NCBI GenBank assembly: GCA_012841465.1
Contig: DUUS01000143.1
Coordinates: forward strand, 1 to 15,048
Reading direction: 5' to 3'
Length of the DNA stretch: 15,048 bases
Source: Mollicutes bacterium
Lineage (GTDB): Bacteria; Bacillota_I; Bacilli_A; RF39; UBA660
Part shown: positions 1 to 7,630 of the stretch, piece after piece
Numbering within the stretch: position 1 is the first letter of the stretch
Layout of the letters: every line of letters begins with the position of its first letter
Position numbers and translations under genes: made by a program
Notes under the pieces: generated by a model
Told to the model about the DNA's origin: nothing
What the model saw: only the letters and a program-made list of their open reading frames with translations
Databases searched by the model: none

Positions 1-28
1 ATATTGCTTCATTTTGGTTACATCTATA

Positions 29-37
29 TGATATAAT
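29..37 (+). promoter_or_regulatory. Candidate extended -10 promoter for the sulfatase-dgt operon
   Basis: TATAAT at 32-37 is preceded by TG at 29-30, an extended -10 element. No good -35 is visible; TTCATT at 8-13 would give an 18-base spacer but matches poorly. The predicted start near 44 leaves a leader of only about 12 bases and would cut into the AAAGAGG ribosome binding site (42-48), so the assignment is weak. Bases 1-55 hold no other feature I can see. Confidence 0.35.
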
Positions 38-55
38 TTATAAAGAGGTTTTATT

Positions 56-1978
56 ATGAAGCGAACTAAATTTTTGCTTATTTTTTTAATTTTATTTTAT
101 TTTGAACTTGTCTATCAAGCTTTTATATTTAAAACATTTACATTAAAAAGTTTTATTTATATTAGTATTTTTACATTATTTACAAGCATGTTTATAAATT
201 TAATTAGTAGTTTATTTAATAAAAAAATAAATAACATAATATTTATTTCGTCAATTGGTATAATTACTTTACTTTTTTTAGTACAGTTTGTTAACTTTCA
301 ATTTTATGGAAATATAGTTTCAATATATTCTTTTTTTAACGGAGGACAAGTTTTTGAATTCTTTGGACAAATATTTAAAGTTATTTTAAATAATATCCTG
401 CCAATAATATTATTGCTTGTTCCATTTATCTTACTTCTTGTTTATAGGCATCTAATATTTATTACTGACTGTGATTATAAATGTACTTTAATAAATACTG
501 CTTTATTAATTTTATTTTATGTTTTATCGATTACTTCTTTAAATTTTGATAAAACAACTATTTATTCAGCTAAAAATCTTTACTTTAACAAGCATGCTCC
601 GATTCAATCTACAAAAACACTCGGACTACTTACTACAATGAGAATTGATATAAAAAGAGTTATAACTAACTTTAAAGAAGAGGTTTTAGTAACTCAAGAA
701 ATAAAGCCTGAAGAAGAAATACCTGTCGAAGAAATTATTGAATATAATATGATAAATATTGATTTTGATAATTTAATACAAAATGAAAAAAATAGTAATA
801 TAGCATCCCTTCATAATTATTTTAAAAATGAAAGTCCAACTAAAAAAAACAAGTATTCAGGGGTGTTTGAAGGAATGAATTTAATTTATATTGTTGCGGA
901 GGCTTTTAGCCCGGTTGCGGTAGATCCTATCTTAACTCCTACCTTACACAAACTTGTTAATAATGGTTTTGTTTTTAACAATTTTTATACTCCAGTTTAT
1001 TATACAAGCACAAGTGATGGTGAGTATGTTACCCTTACTAGCCTTCTTCCTAAAGAAAGTGTTTGGAGTATGTCCAGGTCATATAATATTAGTCTTCCCT
1101 ATGCCTTTGGTAATGTCTTTTCTAATTTAGGATATATAACAAATGCTTATCATAATGGTACTTATCGATATTATAACCGTCACCGTTCTCATCCTAATAT
1201 GGGTTATAACTATATGGGTTGTGGCAATGGAATGGAAAAATTAATAAATTGTAAATCATGGCCACAAAGTGATTTTGAAATGATAGATTCTACTTTTGAA
1301 TTATATAGCAATGAAGAAAATTTTATGACCTATTTTCTTACTGTAAGCGGTCACCTTGAATATAATTTTATAGGTAATAACATGGCTTATAAAAACAAAA
1401 AATTTGTTGATCACTTAGATTACAATAATTCAATAAAAGCTTATTTAGCAACTCAAATTGAACTAGACCGTGCTCTTGAGTTATTAATTCAAAAACTTGA
1501 TGAAAAAGGTATTTTAGATAATACGGTAATTGCTATGAGCTCTGATCATTATCCCTATGGATTAAAAACTTCAGAAATTAAAACAGTTATGGATATAAAT
1601 GATGAGAAATTTGATCTTCATAAGAACCATTTAATTATCTGGAACAATACTATAAAAGAACCTATTTATGTTGATAAAATATCACATAGTTTAGATGTTC
1701 TTCCAACTATTCTAAACTTATTTAATATTAAATTTGATTCAAGATTATTAATCGGAAAAGATATTTTAAGTGACCATGAAGGATTGGTTATATTTAATGA
1801 TCGAAGCTGGATTAGTGATAAAGGAAAATATGATGCTACTAAAAAATTATTTATTCCCTATATTGAAAACATAGATGATGATTATGTTGATAGCATTAAT
1901 AACATTGTTTATAATAAATTTGTGGTATCAAAAAACATTCTTGAAAATAATTATTACAAATATGCGTTAGGAGAATAA
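56..1978 (+). CDS. LtaS-like membrane sulfatase (lipoteichoic acid synthase family)
   Basis: A 640-residue polytopic protein built like lipoteichoic acid synthase. Five hydrophobic helices at about residues 5-25, 32-52, 60-80, 108-130 and 143-161 are followed by a linker and an extracellular sulfatase-fold domain from about residue 275. Glu282 (in AEAFS), Thr319 (in STSDGEY, the likely catalytic nucleophile) and Asp497-His498 (in SSDHYPYG) have spacing close to the metal and catalytic residues of LtaS (E255, T300, D475-H476 in S. aureus). The family transfers glycerol phosphate from phosphatidylglycerol onto a growing polymer at the outer membrane face; the actual polymer here is unknown. The ATG follows AAAGAGG at good spacing. 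The dgt-like gene begins one base after its stop, so the two are almost certainly co-transcribed. It could instead be a related phosphoglycerol transferase. Confidence 0.85.
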   Translation: MKRTKFLLIFLILFYFELVYQAFIFKTFTLKSFIYISIFTLFTSMFINLISSLFNKKINNIIFISSIGIITLLFLVQFVNFQFYGNIVSIYSFFNGGQVFEFFGQIFKVILNNILPIILLLVPFILLLVYRHLIFITDCDYKCTLINTALLILFYVLSITSLNFDKTTIYSAKNLYFNKHAPIQSTKTLGLLTTMRIDIKRVITNFKEEVLVTQEIKPEEEIPVEEIIEYNMINIDFDNLIQNEKNSNIASLHNYFKNESPTKKNKYSGVFEGMNLIYIVAEAFSPVAVDPILTPTLHKLVNNGFVFNNFYTPVYYTSTSDGEYVTLTSLLPKESVWSMSRSYNISLPYAFGNVFSNLGYITNAYHNGTYRYYNRHRSHPNMGYNYMGCGNGMEKLINCKSWPQSDFEMIDSTFELYSNEENFMTYFLTVSGHLEYNFIGNNMAYKNKKFVDHLDYNNSIKAYLATQIELDRALELLIQKLDEKGILDNTVIAMSSDHYPYGLKTSEIKTVMDINDEKFDLHKNHLIIWNNTIKEPIYVDKISHSLDVLPTILNLFNIKFDSRLLIGKDILSDHEGLVIFNDRSWISDKGKYDATKKLFIPYIENIDDDYVDSINNIVYNKFVVSKNILENNYYKYALGE

Positions 1979-1979
1979 A

Positions 1980-3083
1980 ATGAATATTGAAAAAATTATG
2001 CTAGAGAGAGAAAAATTATATAGTAAATATGCTACCTTTGATAAAGAATCAATTAGATTAAAAGAGTTTACTCCAGATATTAGACCAAATTATTTTAGAG
2101 ATATCGATAGAATTATTCATACTAAATCATATACCAGATATATGGATAAAACTCAGGTATTTACAAGACCAGAAAACGATCATATTCAAACTAGAATGGT
2201 TCATGTTCAACTTGTTAGTAAAATAGGAAGAACAATTGGTAGAGCCCTTTCATTAAATGAAGATTTAATTGAAGCAATTGCTCTTGGTCATGATTTAGGT
2301 CATATACCATTTGGACATGTTGGAGAAAGAATTCTTAGTAAATTAAGTTTAAAACATAATGAAGGATACTTTCATCATAATGTTCAAAGTGCTCGAAACT
2401 TAATGGTCATTGAAGATTTAAATATTAGCATTCAAGTTTTAGACGGTATCTTATGTCATAATGGAGAAATAACTTTAGATAAATATTATCCTAAAGAAAA
2501 AAGTACGGAAGATTTTCTAAATGATTTAGATTTAAGTTACCAAGATAAAAATCCACAGTTAGTTCCCATGACTCTTGAGGGATGTGTAGTTAAAATAAGT
2601 GATATCATCGCCTATTTAGGTCGTGACATCGAAGATGCAATTGAATTAGGTATTATTAAAATAGAAGACCTTCCTAAAAGTGTTACTAAAATTATTGGTG
2701 ATTCTAATAAAAATATTATTAATAATATTATCTTGGATTTAATTAAAAATAGTTATGGAAAACCTTATTTAAAAGTAAGTGATTATATTTATAAAGCAAT
2801 TGAAGATTTAAAAGAATTTAATTATGAATATATATATTACAAAGCAAACAGCAAAGAAAGTTTATTAGAGATTGAAAATATGTTTAATATTGTTTTTGAA
2901 ACAAATTTATATTTTTTAAATAATGATGTTTTTGAAGCAGACATATATAATAAATATTTAAATAATATGAATGATGAATATAAAAGAAATAATACTAATG
3001 AAAGAAAAGTAATAGACTACATCGCTGGTATGACAGATGCCTATTTTATTAAAGAATATAAATCCCTACTGAAGTATCAGTAG
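1980..3083 (+). CDS. dGTPase-like HD-domain deoxynucleotide triphosphohydrolase
   Basis: A 367-residue cytoplasmic protein of the dGTPase/HD family, which cleaves dNTPs to deoxynucleoside and triphosphate. The metal site is readable: His75 (in TRMVHVQ), His104-Asp105 (in ALGHDLGHIPFGH) and Asp208 (in KISDIIAYLGRD). The N-terminal RYMDKTQVF segment (about residues 53-61) is also typical. Length is normal for the short Gram-positive members. The ATG lies one base past the sulfatase stop, with AGGAGA at 1969-1974, which suggests translational coupling. The last codons CTG AAG TAT CAG TAG lie inside the downstream terminator hairpin. Substrate preference (dGTP or general dNTPs) cannot be read from sequence. 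Why it is paired with an envelope enzyme is unclear; the pairing may only be positional. Confidence 0.85.
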   Translation: MNIEKIMLEREKLYSKYATFDKESIRLKEFTPDIRPNYFRDIDRIIHTKSYTRYMDKTQVFTRPENDHIQTRMVHVQLVSKIGRTIGRALSLNEDLIEAIALGHDLGHIPFGHVGERILSKLSLKHNEGYFHHNVQSARNLMVIEDLNISIQVLDGILCHNGEITLDKYYPKEKSTEDFLNDLDLSYQDKNPQLVPMTLEGCVVKISDIIAYLGRDIEDAIELGIIKIEDLPKSVTKIIGDSNKNIINNIILDLIKNSYGKPYLKVSDYIYKAIEDLKEFNYEYIYYKANSKESLLEIENMFNIVFETNLYFLNNDVFEADIYNKYLNNMNDEYKRNNTNERKVIDYIAGMTDAYFIKEYKSLLKYQ

Positions 3084-3091
3084 GGTTTTTT
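3064..3091 (+). terminator. Intrinsic terminator of the sulfatase-dgt operon
   Basis: Perfect 9-bp stem CCCTACTGA (3064-3072) / TCAGTAGGG (3077-3085) with an AGTA loop and six T at 3086-3091. The dgt stop codon TAG (3081-3083) lies in the 3' arm. Confidence 0.92.
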
Positions 3092-3095
3092 CATT

Positions 3096-3120
3096 AAAAA
3101 AGAAGCTTATTTAGCTTCTT
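3096..3120 (-). terminator. Intrinsic terminator of rny
   Basis: Reading the minus strand, AAGAAGCT (3113-3120) pairs with AGCTTCTT (3100-3107) around a 5-base loop and runs into T residues (A-tract 3096-3099 on the plus strand). The rny stop TAA (3107-3109) spans the loop and the 3' arm. It sits back to back with the convergent dgt terminator. Confidence 0.8.
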
Positions 3121-4660
3121 CTTGGGCTCTAGTTTCTCTAATAACAGTAATTTTTATAGTACCAGGATATTGCATCTCTTCTTCAATTTTTTCTTTCATC
3201 TCACGAGCAATTTTAAATGATGCTAAATCATCAATTTCATCTGGTTTAACTATAACTCTTACTTCTCTACCAGCTTGCATTGCATAAGTTTTTTCTACGC
3301 CTTCGAAACTGTTACCTAAGTTTTCAAGTTCTTCTAATCTCTTGATATAGTTTTCCATGGTGTCGTTTCTAGCACCTGGTCTAGCGGCTGATAAAGTATC
3401 AGCAATACTAATTAGTTCTGAAATTATACTTGTTGCTTCAATATCACCATGATGTGATCCGATTGCATTTTGAATAATTTCATTTTCCCCATATTTCTTA
3501 ACAAGATCAACACCGATGTCAACATGGCTACCTTCAATTTCATTATCGATTGCTTTTCCGATATCATGAAGTAGACCTGCTCTTTTAGCTATTTGAACAT
3601 TTTCGCCGATTTCTGCTGCGATAATTCCAGCAAGTTCAGCTACTTCTTTCGAATGTGTAAGAACATTTTGTCCATAACTAGTTCTAAAATTTAATTTTCC
3701 GATTAAATGAACTAATTCAGGGTCAACCTTTGATAATCCAAGTTCATAGATTGCTTCATTTCCAATTTCTGTAACTCTAGCGTTCATATCCTTGCAAACT
3801 TTATCATATATTTCTTCAATTCTTGTAGGATGAATACGCCCATCTTTAATTAATGTTTCAATTGTAATTTTAGCAATTTCTCTTCTGAATGGATCAAATG
3901 ACGAAATTACGATTACTTCAGGAGTATCATCAATAATTAAATCTACTCCAGTAACTGCTTCAATAGTTCTGATGTTTCTTCCTTCACGACCTATTAAGCG
4001 ACCCTTCATTTCATCATTAGGTAAGTCTATCGTACTTACTGTTTGTATTGTGGTAACATCATTTGCATAACGTTCCATCGAACTTACTAATAAATTTTTA
4101 GATTTTTTGTCAACTTCTAATTTAGCTTCGGATACTTTTTCCTTAATAAATGAAGCTATTTCAATCGACATGTCATTTTCAACGCGCTCTAAAATTTGTT
4201 CTCTAGCTTGTTCTCTTGATAGATTAGATATTTTTTCTAGTCTACTAACTTCTTCTTTAAGAAGTTCATCCATTTTTAATTCTTTTTCTTGTAATTCTTT
4301 TTGCAGTGCATTTAAATTATTATCTTTTACTTCTAAAAGTTCATCACGGTTATGTAGCATCTCTTCACGTTTATCCAAAGATTTTTCTCTTTGAAGTAAT
4401 CGTTCTTCGCTAATTAAAATTTCAGCTTTTTTTTCTTTAATTTCTTTTTCTGTTTCTTGTTTTAATTTAAATGTTTCTTCTTTTAATTCTATAATGCTAT
4501 CTCTTCGATGTTTGTCTGATTCACGTTTAGCATCACTAATTATCTTTTCTGCTTTTTTACCGGCTCCAGCGCCCGATAAAATTATTATCGCATAGATAGC
4601 GCCTCCGCCTAATATTAATCCAATAAAAAGAGTTAAAATGGAAGTAGTATTAAAGTCCAT
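3107..4660 (-). CDS. rny: Ribonuclease Y
   Basis: A 517-residue RNase Y, the membrane-tethered endoribonuclease that starts mRNA decay in Bacillota. Order: one N-terminal transmembrane helix (about residues 6-28); a long charged coiled coil (about 35-190, rich in Glu and Lys); a KH domain with GRLIGREGRNIRTIE at 220-234; and an HD domain with His336, His365-Asp366 (LLHDIGKA) and Asp421 (SIADTLSAARPGAR). Length matches the family (about 520). The ATG is preceded by GGGAGGA. It lies downstream of recA on the same strand but has its own promoter. No T-rich terminator hairpin is evident between the two genes, so read-through from recA is possible. In Bacillus it cooperates with PNPase, also encoded in this window. 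Confidence 0.97.
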   Translation of the reverse strand: MDFNTTSILTLFIGLILGGGAIYAIIILSGAGAGKKAEKIISDAKRESDKHRRDSIIELKEETFKLKQETEKEIKEKKAEILISEERLLQREKSLDKREEMLHNRDELLEVKDNNLNALQKELQEKELKMDELLKEEVSRLEKISNLSREQAREQILERVENDMSIEIASFIKEKVSEAKLEVDKKSKNLLVSSMERYANDVTTIQTVSTIDLPNDEMKGRLIGREGRNIRTIEAVTGVDLIIDDTPEVIVISSFDPFRREIAKITIETLIKDGRIHPTRIEEIYDKVCKDMNARVTEIGNEAIYELGLSKVDPELVHLIGKLNFRTSYGQNVLTHSKEVAELAGIIAAEIGENVQIAKRAGLLHDIGKAIDNEIEGSHVDIGVDLVKKYGENEIIQNAIGSHHGDIEATSIISELISIADTLSAARPGARNDTMENYIKRLEELENLGNSFEGVEKTYAMQAGREVRVIVKPDEIDDLASFKIAREMKEKIEEEMQYPGTIKITVIRETRAQEEAK

Positions 4661-4702
4661 AATAAATTCCTCCCATTTTTTGTAGTTTGCTCCTACATTT
4701 AT

Positions 4703-4731
4703 ATTATAAAAGCATTTCCGAAATAATGCAA
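4703..4731 (-). promoter_or_regulatory. rny promoter
   Basis: On the minus strand TTGCAT (4726-4731), a 17-base spacer and a perfect TATAAT (4703-4708) lie about 45 bases before the rny start. The -35 matches only the TTG part of the consensus. Confidence 0.65.
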
Positions 4732-4753
4732 GAAAAAAAGAAAAAAAGAAATT

Positions 4754-5782
4754 TTAGTCGGCTTTCTCCTTTTTCTTTTTATATGCATCCCTTATTTTTG
4801 CTTCGATTTCATTAGCTAGTTTAGGATTATCTTTTAAATATAACTTAATGTTTTCTCTTCCTTGTCCAATTTTTTCACCCTTGTAACTAAACCATGAACC
4901 ACTTTTTTCAATAATATTAAGTTCGCTTCCAATATCAACAAGTTCTCCTGTTTTACTAATTCCCTCACCATAGACAATATCAACGGTTGCTACTTTAAAT
5001 GGTGGAGCAACTTTGTTTTTAACAACTTTTATATTAGTTTTATTACCAGTTATGTTATCTCCTGTTTTAATTTGTTCTCCTCTTCTAATATCTAATCTTA
5101 TTGTTGAGTAGAACTTAAGTGCTCTTCCCCCAGGTGTAGTTTCGGGATTACCAAATATAATTCCAACCTTTTCTCTTAATTGATTAATAAAGATAGCAGT
5201 TGTATTTGTTTTACTAATTGTACCAGATAATTTTCTTAGAGCTTGACTCATTAATCTAGCTTGAAGTCCGACATGGGAATCTCCCATTTCTCCATCTATC
5301 TCTGCTTTTGGTACCAGTGCTGCTACAGAGTCGATTACCACTATGTTAACAGCTTCACTTCTAACAAGCGCCTCACATATTTCAAGTGCTTGCTCTCCTG
5401 TATCTGGCTGACTTAAAAGTAATTCATTTATATTTACTCCTAAATTTCTAGCATAGACTGGATCAAGAGCATGCTCAGCATCTATAAATGCAGCTCTTCC
5501 TCCTGCTTTTTGAACCTCAGCTATTGCATGAAGTGCGACAGTTGTTTTACCACTTGATTCTGGTCCATATATTTCAATAATTCTTCCCTTTGGATATCCT
5601 CCAACTCCTAGAGCAATGTCTAGAGTTAGTGAACCTGATGATGTTACATCAACTTCTCTTGTTTCCTCAGCTCCAAGTTTCATTATTGCACCTTTACCAA
5701 ATTGTTTTTCAATATCAGCTAGTACTTGTTCTAGTGCTTGATCTTTCTTTTTATCTTCCGCAGATTTTTTCAAGTTTCTCAC
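4754..5782 (-). CDS. recA: Recombinase RecA
   Basis: A 342-residue RecA, the ATP-dependent strand-exchange protein of homologous recombination and co-protease for LexA. Walker A GPESSGKT is at 73-80, Walker B IVVID at 147-151, loop L2 with NPETTPGGRALKF at about 212-224, and a Lys-rich acidic-ended tail follows. Two starts are credible. GTG at 5780-5782 has GGAAGGAAG upstream. TTG at 5771-5773, three codons later, is preceded by AGGTGA at close spacing. The longer form is listed and the protein is otherwise unaffected. The control region upstream has a consensus promoter, a hairpin and a LexA-type box. It stands between pgsA and rny on the same strand; the cinA gene that usually lies between pgsA and recA in Bacillus is absent. 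Confidence 0.98.
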   Translation of the reverse strand: MRNLKKSAEDKKKDQALEQVLADIEKQFGKGAIMKLGAEETREVDVTSSGSLTLDIALGVGGYPKGRIIEIYGPESSGKTTVALHAIAEVQKAGGRAAFIDAEHALDPVYARNLGVNINELLLSQPDTGEQALEICEALVRSEAVNIVVIDSVAALVPKAEIDGEMGDSHVGLQARLMSQALRKLSGTISKTNTTAIFINQLREKVGIIFGNPETTPGGRALKFYSTIRLDIRRGEQIKTGDNITGNKTNIKVVKNKVAPPFKVATVDIVYGEGISKTGELVDIGSELNIIEKSGSWFSYKGEKIGQGRENIKLYLKDNPKLANEIEAKIRDAYKKKKEKAD

Positions 5783-5803
5783 CTATTTCTTCCTTCCAAA
5801 TTA

Positions 5804-5832
5804 ATTCTATAATATAAAAAAGTGTTTGTCAA
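5804..5832 (-). promoter_or_regulatory. recA promoter
   Basis: On the minus strand a perfect -35 TTGACA (5827-5832), a 17-base spacer and -10 TAGAAT (5804-5809; one mismatch) lie about 22 bases upstream of the recA start. The -35 overlaps the loop and 3' arm of the hairpin at 5816-5841. Confidence 0.82.
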
Positions 5833-5841
5833 CACTTTTTT
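5816..5841 (-). terminator. Hairpin after pgsA, possible terminator
   Basis: An 11-bp perfect inverted repeat, AAAAAAGTGTT / AACACTTTTTT, with a 4-base loop. Its T-rich end would serve transcription arriving from pgsA. The stem has only two G:C pairs, so strength is uncertain. By symmetry it could act on either strand. The recA -35 lies within it. Confidence 0.55.
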
Positions 5842-5855
5842 CGAACATTCGTTCT
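5842..5855. promoter_or_regulatory. LexA (SOS) box upstream of recA
   Basis: CGAACATTCGTTCT differs by one base from a perfect CGAAC-N4-GTTCG palindrome, the Bacillus-type LexA/DinR operator. It sits 9 bp upstream of the recA -35 on the coding strand, where SOS control of recA is expected. The gene for LexA itself is not in this window. Confidence 0.8.
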
Positions 5856-5889
5856 GTAGATTTTAAATATCTGTAATTTTCATTATTTG

Positions 5890-6483
5890 TTACTTAGCTT
5901 TTAAATATTTTTTATTAACTATATAATATTGAAATCCTGAATAAACAGATAAAACAGTTGCGATAACTACTAAATAATATCCTAAAGATACATTAAAAAG
6001 TTCAAATGGCAGATTATAAAAGAATATCATAGTTAGCCCTACCATCATAAACACAGTCTTTATTTTACCCCATATTGAAGCTGCTACTGCTTTTCCTTTT
6101 GATCCTGCTACCATTTTAATTGAATCAACAAAGGTATCTCTTGATATTATTATAATTGGTATTGCAATTGGAAGAAATCCATCATAGGCAAGAGCAATTA
6201 ATACTCCATTTACTAAAATCTTATCCGCAATAGCGTCCATCACTTTTCCAAAATCTGTTACGATGTTTTTCTTTCTAGCAATAGCTCCATCTAAAAAATC
6301 TGTAAAGCTTGCAATCATGAAAAGAACGCCTGCTACAATGTATTTGATGTTAATATTTATCTTTCCTGCAAGTAAATATGTAGGCCATTTTACATTAATT
6401 TCATGAAATGGAAATATTAAAATTAGAATTATTACAATTGCTAAGATTATTCTTCCCATTGTTATTTTATTTGGTAAATTCAT
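5890..6483 (-). CDS. pgsA: CDP-diacylglycerol-glycerol-3-phosphate 3-phosphatidyltransferase
   Basis: A 197-residue integral membrane enzyme making phosphatidylglycerol phosphate from CDP-diacylglycerol and glycerol 3-phosphate. The CDP-alcohol phosphotransferase signature is complete: Asp62, Asp65-Gly66, Ala69-Arg70, Gly79, Asp83 and Asp87 (FTDFLDGAIAR followed by GKVMDAIAD). Several hydrophobic helices surround it. The start used is the ATG at 6481-6483 because AGGAGG (plus-strand CCTCCT, 6488-6493) is correctly placed. A longer reading to 6516 would run through that site. The upstream rodZ-like stop TAG (6492-6494) overlaps the same ribosome binding site, so translation is probably coupled. 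Its product is the lipid precursor that LtaS-type enzymes consume, linking it to the sulfatase at 56-1978. Confidence 0.95.
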   Translation of the reverse strand: MNLPNKITMGRIILAIVIILILIFPFHEINVKWPTYLLAGKININIKYIVAGVLFMIASFTDFLDGAIARKKNIVTDFGKVMDAIADKILVNGVLIALAYDGFLPIAIPIIIISRDTFVDSIKMVAGSKGKAVAASIWGKIKTVFMMVGLTMIFFYNLPFELFNVSLGYYLVVIATVLSVYSGFQYYIVNKKYLKAK

Positions 6484-6491
6484 ACTTCCTC

Positions 6492-6917
6492 CTAAGTAAT
6501 TTGTTTTACGCTCCAAAATATAGCGATGATAACGAGTATTATTATTAATAATACTATGAGAACAAATTGTTTATCACTACTTTTTGGTGCCGCCTTTGTA
6601 TAGGGCGAGGCTAATCTATCTTCTTCTTCAGTTTTTTCTTTAATCACTTTTTCAATTTCATCCATTGGTATTTTACTGGTTTTTTCAAACATATACTCAT
6701 TAAATTCATCAATTATTTCATCTTCGTCAAGACCTAAATATCTTGAATAAAATTTTAAGTATTCTTTCAATTTAAAAATGTCCTTGAATGCTCCAATACT
6801 TCCCTCTTCAATTTGCTCTAAAACAAGTACTGGTATTTCAAGATCATTACTTACCTCATCTATTTTTAATCCTGAGGATTCCCGAGCACTTTTAAGTGCC
6901 TGTCCTATTTCTATCAA
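6492..6917 (-). CDS. RodZ-like protein: helix-turn-helix domain plus one membrane helix
   Basis: A short RodZ/YmfM-type protein (141 residues from the TTG start). The N-terminal part, IEIGQALKSARESSGLKIDE with following helices to about residue 75, is the Xre-like fold that in RodZ binds MreB rather than DNA. A Lys/Glu-rich linker leads to one transmembrane helix at about 118-136, and the protein ends five residues later. RodZ family members usually continue into an extracellular domain, which is missing here. The start is ambiguous. The GTG at 6927-6929 directly abuts the AAGGAG motif and cannot use it. The TTG at 6915-6917 is 11 bases beyond it and gives the usual RodZ N-terminus. The position next to pgsA matches ymfM-pgsA in Bacillus and supports the call. 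Confidence 0.75.
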   Translation of the reverse strand: MIEIGQALKSARESSGLKIDEVSNDLEIPVLVLEQIEEGSIGAFKDIFKLKEYLKFYSRYLGLDEDEIIDEFNEYMFEKTSKIPMDEIEKVIKEKTEEEDRLASPYTKAAPKSSDKQFVLIVLLIIILVIIAIFWSVKQIT

Positions 6918-6947
6918 GTGAATGTTCACTCCTTTTTAGTAAAAATA

Positions 6948-7288
6948 TAATATCATATAAGCCATATTCTGTACCTACAATTGTAGGTGACAAACATTTA
7001 TCTACCTTGCGGTTCTTTCTTAGTTTCATTTTACTTTGAAAGATTCCCCTACCAAAATTTGGGTTTCTCGCTTGTGGGGTTTACTACGTTCCACTATACT
7101 CGTTTCCAAGTATACTCGTCTCTTTAGCACTTTTATATTTACTCTAACCATTTAAGGTTATTTCAAAGCCGTTAGTAATAACTACCTAAGGTTATTTTTT
7201 CCCTTAGCACAAACACTAAAATCATCTCAGATTTTGCGAGTATGGACTTTCCTCTACTAATTGCTTAGCAGCGTTTGTCCTGATATTA
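6948..7288 (-). ncRNA. rnpB: RNase P RNA, bacterial type B
   Basis: The catalytic RNA that removes 5' leaders from pre-tRNAs. The minus strand carries the conserved core: GAGGAAAGTCCATACTCGCA (7235-7254; P4 5' strand and neighbours), then GTGGAACGTAGTAAACCCC, then GCGAGAAACCCAAATTTTGG, and finally ACAGAATATGGCTTA at the P4 3' strand (6959-6973). The ends were set by an 8-bp P1 helix, TAATATCA (7281-7288) with TGATATTA (6948-6955). At about 340 nt it is shorter than the roughly 400-nt Bacillus RNA. The 5' end overlaps the gpsB stop codon, and the 3' end lies about 14 bases before the rodZ ribosome binding site. No convincing promoter of its own is visible, so it is probably made from the gpsB transcript. 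The gpsB neighbour matches Bacillus. Confidence 0.95.
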
Positions 7289-7606
7289 ATCTTCACCATA
7301 TACTATTTTTTCTAAATTACTAATTCTTTTTAACAAATCAATATTTGAAACTGATTGTCTACTAGATTCTGATGCACTAATATTTTCCTTTAATCTACGA
7401 TATTCAGTTTGAAGTTTTTTGTTATCATTTATTAAATGAATATTATCTTCTTCAAGTTTTTTAATCATTCTAAGAAATTCGGTATAATCTCTAATAACCA
7501 TATCTAAAAATTTATCAACCTCTTGCATTCGGTATCCTCTGGCATCTATTTTAAAGTCCTTTTCAAGTATTTCTTGAGGCGTTAAAAATAATTTGTCATT
7601 CATCAT
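7286..7606 (-). CDS. gpsB: Cell-division cycle protein GpsB
   Basis: A 106-residue DivIVA-family coiled-coil protein. GpsB dimers dock class A penicillin-binding proteins and couple elongation to division at the membrane. The N-terminal domain keeps the PBP-binding pocket residues at the same numbers as in B. subtilis: Tyr25, Asp31 and Asp35 (ARGYRMQEVDKFLD). A coiled coil (about 36-75) and a short Ser-rich linker follow, and the C-terminus has the typical LLKRISNLEKIVYG motif (residues 91-104). The ATG at 7604-7606 has AGAAGG at 7615-7620; a second ATG follows immediately. A consensus promoter lies directly upstream. The stop codon lies inside the 5' strand of the rnpB P1 helix. Confidence 0.94.
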   Translation of the reverse strand: MMNDKLFLTPQEILEKDFKIDARGYRMQEVDKFLDMVIRDYTEFLRMIKKLEEDNIHLINDNKKLQTEYRRLKENISASESSRQSVSNIDLLKRISNLEKIVYGED

Positions 7607-7630
7607 ATAACCAACCTTCTTACTGATAAC

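Noticed and set aside
4107..4394. A 95-codon plus-strand ORF rich in Ser and Leu.
   Set aside because: It is antisense to the coiled-coil part of rny; its composition is what the complement of Glu/Lys-rich codons gives, and no ribosome binding site supports it.
5590..5817. A 75-codon plus-strand ORF across the recA start.
   Set aside because: It is antisense to the recA N-terminus, low in complexity (Leu/Gln) and has no supporting signals.
6484..6516. An 11-residue N-terminal extension of pgsA starting inside rodZ.
   Set aside because: It would translate through the AGGAGG site that serves the ATG at 6481-6483, and the family starts near that ATG.
6930..7285. A riboswitch or unknown RNA in the long non-coding stretch upstream of rodZ.
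   Set aside because: The minus strand matches the RNase P type B core throughout, leaving no spare sequence.
7289..7340. A separate rnpB promoter inside the end of gpsB.
   Set aside because: TAGTAT-like -10 candidates have no -35 at suitable spacing; nothing better than background AT-rich sequence.
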